This document shows positions 8,065 through 14,552 of a stretch of 64,000 bases of DNA, piece after piece. Position numbers and translations under genes: made by a program. Location of the stretch: NCBI RefSeq assembly GCF_019794555.1, contig NZ_JAIMEP010000005.1, positions 62,001 to 126,000 on the forward strand, in the 5' to 3' direction. Below the pieces are notes generated by a model, which saw only the letters and a program-made list of their open reading frames with translations, had not been told where the DNA came from and did not search any database. Source of the stretch: Streptococcus suis (GTDB lineage: Bacteria; Bacillota; Bacilli; Lactobacillales; Streptococcaceae). The first letter of the stretch is position 1; each line of letters begins with the position of its first letter.

Positions 8065-9582
8065 ATGAAAAAGAAAACGTTGTTAGGCTTGTTTATGAGT
8101 CTACTTGCTGTAGTATTTTTGGTTGCATGTGGAGGTAAAACTGAAAATACTACCACATCATCATCGTCAACAAGCTCTTCTTCATCAGAAGAAGCTGTAT
8201 CAGGTGCATCTGAGAAAGTTTATACTGATCCATCTGAGTTGAAAGATAGCTATGATGTTATAGTCGTTGGTTCAGGTGGTGCTGGGATGTCTGCTGCTAT
8301 ATCAGCTAAAGATGCTGGCGCTAGTGTTGTTTTATTGGAAAAAATGCCTGTAATTGGTGGGAATACAGCTAAATCATCAGCTGGTATGAACGCTTCACAA
8401 ACTAAATTCCAAGAAGCGGAAGGTATTGCTGATACCAATGATAAATTCTATGAAGAAACCCTTAAAGGTGGTAAGGGTACAAACGATCCTGAATTACTAC
8501 GTTACCTTGTAGATCATTCTGCTAGTGCAATTGACTGGTTGGACGGAATGGGAATTACTCTTAGCAACCTTACTACAACTGGTGGTATGAGTGAGAAACG
8601 TACCCACCGCCCAGCAGATGGTTCAGCTGTTGGTGGCTACTTAGTAAATGGTCTTTACCATAATCTTGTTGAACGTGAAGTACCAATTTTTGTAAATGCA
8701 GATGTGACAAAACTGCAAGACAAAGATGGTGCCGTAACAGGTGTTGAGGTAGAAATTGCTGGAGAAACGAAGAAAATTTCAGCAAAAGCTGTTGTGTTGG
8801 CTACGGGTGGTTTTGGAGCAGACTTGGAAATGGTTGCAAAATTCAATCCTGCCCTTGAAGGCTATGTAACAACTAACCAACCTGGTTCAACAGGTGACGG
8901 TATTGCGCTTGCTGAATCAGAAGGTGCAGCAACTGTTGATATGGAACAAATCCAAATTCACCCAACCGTAGAGCAAGAAACCTCTTACTTGATTACAGAA
9001 GCAGTTCGTGGTGAAGGTGCTATCCTTGTCAATTCTAAAGGGGAGCGCTTTGTTAATGAGTTGGAAACTCGTGATAAAGTTTCAGCAGCGATTAATGCTT
9101 TAGATCCTAACTACGCTTATGTTATCTTTGATGATGCCTTGAAAGATCGTGTGAAAGCTATTGCTCAATACGAAGAAAAAGGTCTTGTAAAAACAGGTGC
9201 TACTCTTACAGATTTGGCTAAAGAAATTGGTGTATCTGCGGAAACACTTCAAACAACACTTGATACTTGGAACAAGGCTGTAGCGGATAAAAATGATACG
9301 GCATTTGGTCGTACATCTGGTATGGATCATGCTTTGGATACAGGTTCTTATCATGCGATTAAGGTTGCTCCAGGTATCCACCATACGATGGGTGGTGTGA
9401 AAATCAATACCAATACTCAAGTATTGAAGACAGATGGTTCAGCAATCTCTGGTCTTTATGCTGCTGGCGAAGTAACTGGTGGTGTTCATGGTCAAAACCG
9501 TATTGGTGGTAATGCTGTAGCAGACATCATCGTATTTGGTCGTCAGGCTGGTGAACAAGCAGCAGGATTTGCAAAAAAATAA
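8065..9582 (+). CDS. Extracellular FAD-dependent fumarate reductase/flavocytochrome c-like lipoprotein
   Basis: 505 residues. The signal peptide ends in a lipobox (LVAC, C22), followed by a Ser/Thr-rich linker, so the enzyme is tethered outside the cell. From about residue 63 it has an FAD Rossmann motif (VIVVGSGGAGMSAA), then the flavoprotein reductase core: HRPADGSAVGG, QIHPT, AVRGEGAILVNSKGERFVNE and the closing AGEVTGGVHGQNRIGGNA. These are shared by soluble fumarate reductases and urocanate reductases; the exact electron acceptor cannot be read from sequence. No FMN-binding domain is present, so electrons must come from a partner such as a separate flavinylated protein. The promoter carries two Rex-like sites, fitting a role in disposing of reductant. 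Confidence 0.85.
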   Translation: MKKKTLLGLFMSLLAVVFLVACGGKTENTTTSSSSTSSSSSEEAVSGASEKVYTDPSELKDSYDVIVVGSGGAGMSAAISAKDAGASVVLLEKMPVIGGNTAKSSAGMNASQTKFQEAEGIADTNDKFYEETLKGGKGTNDPELLRYLVDHSASAIDWLDGMGITLSNLTTTGGMSEKRTHRPADGSAVGGYLVNGLYHNLVEREVPIFVNADVTKLQDKDGAVTGVEVEIAGETKKISAKAVVLATGGFGADLEMVAKFNPALEGYVTTNQPGSTGDGIALAESEGAATVDMEQIQIHPTVEQETSYLITEAVRGEGAILVNSKGERFVNELETRDKVSAAINALDPNYAYVIFDDALKDRVKAIAQYEEKGLVKTGATLTDLAKEIGVSAETLQTTLDTWNKAVADKNDTAFGRTSGMDHALDTGSYHAIKVAPGIHHTMGGVKINTNTQVLKTDGSAISGLYAAGEVTGGVHGQNRIGGNAVADIIVFGRQAGEQAAGFAKK

Positions 9583-9591
9583 TAAATGACT

Positions 9592-9628
9592 AAAGGAGTT
9601 AGACAGATTAATTGTCAAACTCCTTTTT
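9592..9628 (+). terminator. Terminator after the flavoprotein gene
   Basis: AAAGGAGTT pairs with AACTCCTTT, followed by T residues. Confidence 0.75.
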
Positions 9629-9629
9629 C

Positions 9630-9658
9630 TTGTCGCTCTTTCTTTAAGATGGTATACT
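9630..9658 (+). promoter_or_regulatory. Promoter of the metallophosphoesterase gene
   Basis: TTGTCG, 17 bases and TATACT (9653-9658) form a good promoter. The ATG lies only 8 bases past the -10, so the transcript would begin at or within a few bases of the start codon. Confidence 0.65.
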
Positions 9659-9666
9659 TTTAGGGT

Positions 9667-11013
9667 ATGAAGAAGAAAATAATATTACTAGTAGGAACCT
9701 TAATTTGTTTGATGGTAGTCTGGTCAGTTATGACCGGTCAGCGTCAGCAATCCTATGCCAAGGCTGAATTAACAGACCAAGATAAAATTTGGATCATCAC
9801 TGATTTGCATTATTTATCACAAGATTTATTTGATGATGGAGAGGCTTTTTCCTATATAGAAAAAACTGCTGCTGGCAAGGATTTGCGCTATGGAAAAGAG
9901 CGGATGGAGGCCCTGGTTGAACAAGTAGAGCGTGAGCATCCTTCTTTACTACTAGTTAGTGGAGATTTGTCTCTCAACGGTGAAAAACAGAGCATGGTTG
10001 AGTTGACGCAATATTTTACACAGATTGAAGAAAAAGGAACGGAGGTTTTGGTCATTCCTGGCAACCATGATATTGCCAGTGGATGGGCTAGAGCCTTTAA
10101 GGGAAATCAGCAGGAAGTGACGGCTCAAGTTACCGCTCAGCAATTTGAAGATCTCTTTGCTGATCACGGCTACCAACAAGCCAGCAGCCGTGATCAAGCC
10201 TCATTGAGCTATCTGGCCAAGCCATTTTCCAATGCATGGTTTCTGATGATAGATAGCAACATCTACGCTAGTGGGCAAGGAGATGGCGCACCGACTACTA
10301 ATGGACGTACCAAAAAAGAGACCTTGGATTGGATAGAAGTACAGCTTCAGGCTGCCAAGGAAGCTGGAGTGAGCCTGATACCTGTTGTCCATCACAATGT
10401 CTTGCAACAGCATGCTATGCTCTCAAAAGGCTATACTTTGGATAATGCTGTCGATTTGAAGCCTTTGTTCAATCAATATGGCATTCAATTTGGTTTTTCG
10501 GGACACACTCATTCTCAGAATATTGTTGAAGAAGACTTGGGGCAAGTCAGCTATACTGAAGTGGTCAATGGTGCATTTTCTATTTACCCATCTATTATCG
10601 GCCAATTGAGCCTTGATGATACAAGCATTCGCTATCAAAAAACTCAACTTGATATGGCTTCGTGGGCAGAAAAGCACCAGCCTAGTGATCCGAATTTGCA
10701 GGATCACATAAGCTACTTACAAACCGTCTTTGACAGTACCAGTGATATTATGGTGCACAATGCTTTGAACGATGAACATTGGTATGATGGCGAGACAGCG
10801 GATGCTATTTCACAATTTATCATGCCAGCCAATCGTGCTTATTTTTCAGGAGAAAAGTTGGATCAGACTTGGCTTGATGAGACAGTATTTCCAAGCCAAG
10901 CCTATCAGACCTTGCAAGTAGTGTCACCAAGAAGTTTCTTAGCTAACTATCTTGATGTGATTATAAAACGGAGTCAAAATCGAGATGTAGAGCAAGTGAC
11001 GGTTTCTAAATGA
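9667..11013 (+). CDS. Secreted or membrane-anchored calcineurin-like metallophosphoesterase
   Basis: 448 residues. A single hydrophobic segment (residues 4-22) acts as signal or anchor, placing the enzyme outside. The metal-binding motifs appear in order: D46-L-H48, GDLSLNG, GNHD, a histidine in VVHHN and GHTH. These define the dinuclear-metal calcineurin-like phosphoesterases; the substrate (nucleotide, cyclic nucleotide or phospholipid) cannot be inferred. The start is fixed by the signal sequence, yet there is no proper ribosome site and the promoter -10 is 8 bases away, suggesting leaderless translation. The gene is monocistronic, with terminators on both sides. Confidence 0.85.
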   Translation: MKKKIILLVGTLICLMVVWSVMTGQRQQSYAKAELTDQDKIWIITDLHYLSQDLFDDGEAFSYIEKTAAGKDLRYGKERMEALVEQVEREHPSLLLVSGDLSLNGEKQSMVELTQYFTQIEEKGTEVLVIPGNHDIASGWARAFKGNQQEVTAQVTAQQFEDLFADHGYQQASSRDQASLSYLAKPFSNAWFLMIDSNIYASGQGDGAPTTNGRTKKETLDWIEVQLQAAKEAGVSLIPVVHHNVLQQHAMLSKGYTLDNAVDLKPLFNQYGIQFGFSGHTHSQNIVEEDLGQVSYTEVVNGAFSIYPSIIGQLSLDDTSIRYQKTQLDMASWAEKHQPSDPNLQDHISYLQTVFDSTSDIMVHNALNDEHWYDGETADAISQFIMPANRAYFSGEKLDQTWLDETVFPSQAYQTLQVVSPRSFLANYLDVIIKRSQNRDVEQVTVSK

Positions 11014-11024
11014 CGAATAGAAAG

Positions 11025-11053
11025 AAAATCCCGCCTTTAAACGGGATTTTTCT
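11025..11053. terminator. Bidirectional terminator between convergent genes
   Basis: AAAATCCCG (11025-11033) pairs with CGGGATTTT (11042-11050). A/T runs on both sides let it serve the phosphoesterase gene on the plus strand and the histidine kinase gene on the minus strand. Confidence 0.85.
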
Positions 11054-12359
11054 ATGCTGGTAAGGGGAGAATGATTTTTAGTTGCACCCAATTATCTTCC
11101 TTGCTAAGTGTGAGACTGCCACCGTATTTATTGGCAACATACTCCATACTCTTAAGACCGAATCCATGGTAGTCCTTATTTGTTTTTGAAGTTTCAGGGA
11201 GGTGTCCTGTGGATAAGTCTAGTGAAGATGTATCGTAGTTGTCTAATCGAATGATGAGAAATTGCTGATGGCTGGCAACCTTTAAAGTAATCAAGCGCTG
11301 TTCAGGGTTATCTATTTTTTCAACAGCCTCGATGGCATTGTCAATGGCATTTCCAAACAGAGCTGAAATATCCATTACATCCATAAAATGAAGGGGCTCT
11401 CCCTGAACAATACAGGTAAAGTTAATACCATTTTGCAAACAGTAATAATTTTTTTGGCTGAGAATGGTATCTAGAACGGGATTTCCTGTTTCAATCTTGG
11501 CATCAAGTGTCTGGATCACCTCGCTCATTTCCTCTAGGTATTGTTCCTTTTTGGTTTTATCCGATTCTTGCTGAATGATGGTCAGTTGATGCTTTAAATC
11601 ATGGACCTTACGGTCAAGAATTTCACTGTTTTCACGATAGGCTTGGTATTGCTTGTATTGAAGTTGAAACATATTATTGATAGAAGTCAACTCCTGCCGT
11701 AAATAGCGATCGTATTGTTGAGATTCTTGGGTGAATAGGAGCAGAAGACCAGAGAGATTGACGGTTGTCCGAAGGATGAAAATGCTGGTCGAGTCTTGAA
11801 ATTGGCGCGTGCCTGAGAGGATGAAACCAATATTACTAAGAACAAAGATAGATAAGGTTGTAAAGACAGCTACCGTCACATCTCGCTGCTCAATGAATTT
11901 ATCCAATTCTTCTAAGTGAACTTTTTTATCTTGTAGATAGATGAGCCAGTAAGAAAGTAGAGAAGTTATCAACAGAAATAACCCCTGTGTCCACAAGTTA
12001 TCCACAGGTTGTTGATAAATCGTCAAACAGTAGAGATGCCAAGTAATGGAGGCTACTAACTCGGCAATAATAAAGGCTTTTGCTGTCAAATAGAGACTAG
12101 TTCTCTTGTGGAAAACTCCAAGCAATCGAATGGAAACAAACATCCAAGCGATATTGATGCCCATTCCCACAGTCCAAAAAAACAAAGGGAGTTTGCCAGC
12201 CACAAGTTGAAGTAAGATTTGTATGAGGAAAATCAGGAGGATACGGAACTGTTTGCGTGACCATTTTTCAGACAAAACAAGTGAGGAACAGACCAGTAGG
12301 CAGGCCAAGCTTTCTGTTAGAGCAGTATAGAAACGTGGAATATCAGGGAAGTTGATCAT
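11052..12359 (-). CDS. Sensor histidine kinase of the AgrC/ComD class
   Basis: 435 residues. The N-terminal half is hydrophobic with about six membrane segments (to residue 210), followed by a coiled linker, the phosphoacceptor motif VHDLKHQL (H257), the N box NAIDNAIEA (337-345) and a G box (HGFGLKSMEYVANKYGG). This is the peptide-sensing HPK10/GHKL type. It overlaps the response regulator gene by 4 bases, so the two are co-translated. No double-glycine or other signal-peptide gene was found next to it, so the ligand is unknown. Confidence 0.88.
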   Translation of the reverse strand: MINFPDIPRFYTALTESLACLLVCSSLVLSEKWSRKQFRILLIFLIQILLQLVAGKLPLFFWTVGMGINIAWMFVSIRLLGVFHKRTSLYLTAKAFIIAELVASITWHLYCLTIYQQPVDNLWTQGLFLLITSLLSYWLIYLQDKKVHLEELDKFIEQRDVTVAVFTTLSIFVLSNIGFILSGTRQFQDSTSIFILRTTVNLSGLLLLFTQESQQYDRYLRQELTSINNMFQLQYKQYQAYRENSEILDRKVHDLKHQLTIIQQESDKTKKEQYLEEMSEVIQTLDAKIETGNPVLDTILSQKNYYCLQNGINFTCIVQGEPLHFMDVMDISALFGNAIDNAIEAVEKIDNPEQRLITLKVASHQQFLIIRLDNYDTSSLDLSTGHLPETSKTNKDYHGFGLKSMEYVANKYGGSLTLSKEDNWVQLKIILPLPA

Positions 12360-13069
12360 AGTAGGCTATCTCCGATGAAGTTGGTTAGAGCAGTCATAAA
12401 TTCTTTTTTCCTTGGGCGGCTAATCGGCAAGGCTGTATTTGTGACGTAAACAAGGTTACCTTCCACTTTTTGAACATGGGACAAATTGATGATATAGGCC
12501 GAGTGGGCTCGTACAAACAATTTACTGTCTAACATGGCTTCGAGATTCTTGAGACTATTATTGGTAATCGTTAGGCCACCGCCAACTGTGTAGATGTGAA
12601 CCTGATGTCCTTGACTTTCTAGATAAACAATATCTTCTTGATAGAGTTTTACAGTGGATTGCTTGCTTTTTATATACAAACTTTGTTTCTCTTGGCTATC
12701 GGGTAATTTTCTAAGAATTTTTTTAAAATGTTCCTCAAAGACGAAGGAGCTCAGTGGTTTGAGAAGAAAATCAATGGCCTCAACAGAATAGCCCTGAATA
12801 GCGACATGGGAATGATTGGTCACAAAAACGATGAGAACATCTTTATCCACAGACCGAATCTTTTGAGCGGTGGTCATCCCGTCCATAATCTCCATCTCGA
12901 CATCTAGGTAAATCAGATCAAATTGTTTTTGATAGTCACTAGTGATATGGAGACCGTCATTAAAACAGCTGATTTCCACTACAATCCCAGCTTTTTGGCA
13001 GTAGGTTTTGATGTAGTTGGACAATCTCTCTTGCTCGATTTTTTGATCTTCTACAATCGCGATTTTCAT
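12356..13069 (-). CDS. LytTR-family response regulator
   Basis: 237 residues. The receiver domain has acidic residues E7-D8, phosphoacceptor D56 (IYLDVEM) and the conserved Lys in FLLKPLS; the C-terminal half is a LytTR DNA-binding domain (YLESQGHQVHIYT...FVRAHSAYIINLSHV). AgrA/ComE/BlpR relatives bind paired direct repeats spaced by two helical turns. Exactly such repeats occur upstream of both GH3 genes (14430-14459 and 18094-18123), making these the best candidate targets. The gene lies 12 bases after the Fic gene and overlaps the kinase gene. Confidence 0.9.
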   Translation of the reverse strand: MKIAIVEDQKIEQERLSNYIKTYCQKAGIVVEISCFNDGLHITSDYQKQFDLIYLDVEMEIMDGMTTAQKIRSVDKDVLIVFVTNHSHVAIQGYSVEAIDFLLKPLSSFVFEEHFKKILRKLPDSQEKQSLYIKSKQSTVKLYQEDIVYLESQGHQVHIYTVGGGLTITNNSLKNLEAMLDSKLFVRAHSAYIINLSHVQKVEGNLVYVTNTALPISRPRKKEFMTALTNFIGDSLL

Positions 13070-13081
13070 GTGTTATATTCC

Positions 13082-14311
13082 TTAAAATTCAATGGAAACC
13101 AAACGATGTATGCTTGGTTTGAGTGACAATTGTTGAATGATTCCTAATTCTCTAAGAGAAATAATAGCATCTTGTATTTTCTTTTTAGAAAAATCAGGCC
13201 GAAGCATTTGAATGATTTCTTTATCTTTTAACCCTTCTTTTGGATTGTTTACAAAAATGGTGGATTGTAATAAGAGAAAGAGAACCTGTTTTTGCAAAGC
13301 AGTATATTCCCTCTTAATTTCCAAGGCACTCCATGCTTGTTCAAGTAGACCATGCTTCTCTTCGAGTATTTGGATAATATCTCGTTGGCCTTCCTCAATA
13401 ATTTCAAGTAAGAATTTCACAAAAAAAGTCGCTTCTGCAAAGTTATCCACATGACCCGTCGTTGAGAATGCCTTGTAATATTTAGAGCGCTGTTCAAAGA
13501 TTTTTTGAGAAACGACCAATCCAGTAAAGATATCCAGCTTGCGTGCTAGGTAGCGTGATAAGATATATCTGCCAGTTCGACCATTTCCATCATAAAAGGG
13601 ATGAATATTTTCAAAGAAATAATGGGCAACAGTAGCTTTGATAAGGAAGGGGATGCTCCTGTCGTTGATAAATTGAATCCAACTTTGCAACATGAGTGTA
13701 ATTTGCATTTCATTAGAAGGAGCGATATGTTCAATTTTTCCAGTTTGATGATCGACAATACTGACGGGTTGATTTCGGAATAGTTCTCCATCAAGTTGAT
13801 CCTCTTCGCTGACTTCTCCGTCAGTCAGTTGGTCATAAATCTGCCGAATGATAGTGAGAGAGTCAATTTGAAGAAAGTCATTTTCTGTAATATCATGGTA
13901 CATTCTGACAGTAGAAAGAAGGCGTGTTTTTTGTGCTTGTTCTTGTTTTAGCGCCTGAAAAGCGTCGGAAACTTCTTTTCGTGTCGTTTTGATTCCTTCG
14001 ATTTCGTTGGTATTGATGACAGCATTATATAATTGTTCAGTGTAAAAGTGTTGATGAGCAACTGCTGGTAGTAGCGATGCAATGTCACGAATTTCTACAG
14101 AATTTTCATTGATTTTTTGGCTTAGTAATTGAATATCCAGCAGAGGTACAACGAAAAGAGGATATTGCTTTGTTTGGAACCGTCCTCTTTTCATAAGGTA
14201 GGGATAAAGTTCGGTTCGAATGGTTCCAATACTATTTAGTCGTCGCGGATATTCGATTTCTACTTGATCATATTGTTGAAATTTTATAATTTTTAACTCT
14301 TTATAGTCCAT
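13082..14311 (-). CDS. Fic-domain protein with C-terminal winged helix
   Basis: 409 residues. The catalytic Fic motif HPFYDGNGRTGR is intact (237-248), so it can probably transfer AMP (or another nucleotide moiety) to a target protein. Upstream, TNEIEG (101-106) matches the inhibitory helix (S/T)xxxE(G/N), which places it in the self-inhibited class. The C-terminal 90 residues look like a winged helix (LLLQSTIFVNNPKEGLKDKEIIQMLRPDFSKKKIQDAIISLRELG), as in Fic proteins that act as regulators of their own operon. It is the first gene of the operon with the two-component genes. A near-perfect palindrome covers its own promoter. The target protein is unknown. Confidence 0.88.
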   Translation of the reverse strand: MDYKELKIIKFQQYDQVEIEYPRRLNSIGTIRTELYPYLMKRGRFQTKQYPLFVVPLLDIQLLSQKINENSVEIRDIASLLPAVAHQHFYTEQLYNAVINTNEIEGIKTTRKEVSDAFQALKQEQAQKTRLLSTVRMYHDITENDFLQIDSLTIIRQIYDQLTDGEVSEEDQLDGELFRNQPVSIVDHQTGKIEHIAPSNEMQITLMLQSWIQFINDRSIPFLIKATVAHYFFENIHPFYDGNGRTGRYILSRYLARKLDIFTGLVVSQKIFEQRSKYYKAFSTTGHVDNFAEATFFVKFLLEIIEEGQRDIIQILEEKHGLLEQAWSALEIKREYTALQKQVLFLLLQSTIFVNNPKEGLKDKEIIQMLRPDFSKKKIQDAIISLRELGIIQQLSLKPSIHRLVSIEF

Positions 14312-14321
14312 TTAGAAACCT

Positions 14322-14355
14322 CTATTGTTTAAAAAGTGCTATTTTTGAACAATAG
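14322..14355. promoter_or_regulatory. Palindromic operator at the Fic operon promoter
   Basis: A 14-base inverted repeat with one mismatch, CTATTGTTTAAAAA and TTTTTGAACAATAG, is separated by 6 bases. It overlaps the minus-strand -10 and extends over the start point, a repressor position. The Fic protein's winged helix is the obvious candidate binder. Confidence 0.65.
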
Positions 14356-14380
14356 TATCATTTTATTTTGAAATATTCAA
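14352..14380 (-). promoter_or_regulatory. Promoter of the Fic - LytTR two-component operon
   Basis: Read on the minus strand: TTGAAT (14375-14380), a 17-base spacer and TACTAT (14352-14357). The -10 is partly inside the palindrome. Confidence 0.7.
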
Positions 14381-14429
14381 TAAAAATCCAATTTTTTGTG
14401 ATATATAAATACTAGAAATACTAAAAGTA

Positions 14430-14459
14430 CAAATTATGAAGGTTAAATGACAGATTATG
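14430..14459 (+). promoter_or_regulatory. LytTR-type direct repeats upstream of the first GH3 gene
   Basis: CAAATTATG (14430-14438) and CAGATTATG (14451-14459) are 21 bp apart, within longer 13-base repeats. The second repeat begins 41 bp before the -10. AgrA/ComE-type regulators use such two-turn direct repeats. A matching pair is found at 18094-18123. Confidence 0.65.
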
Positions 14460-14469
14460 AAGAAAGGGT

Positions 14470-14497
14470 TTTCATTAAGTATGTTAATTGATATAGT
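14470..14497 (+). promoter_or_regulatory. Promoter of the first GH3 gene
   Basis: TTTCAT, 16 bases and TATAGT form a weak promoter directly downstream of the direct repeats, as expected for an activator-dependent promoter. Confidence 0.55.
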
Positions 14498-14552
14498 GGA
14501 CTCAAGAAAAAGAAAAGGCTTACATGAAAGCCGAAATATTTAGGAGGACAAT

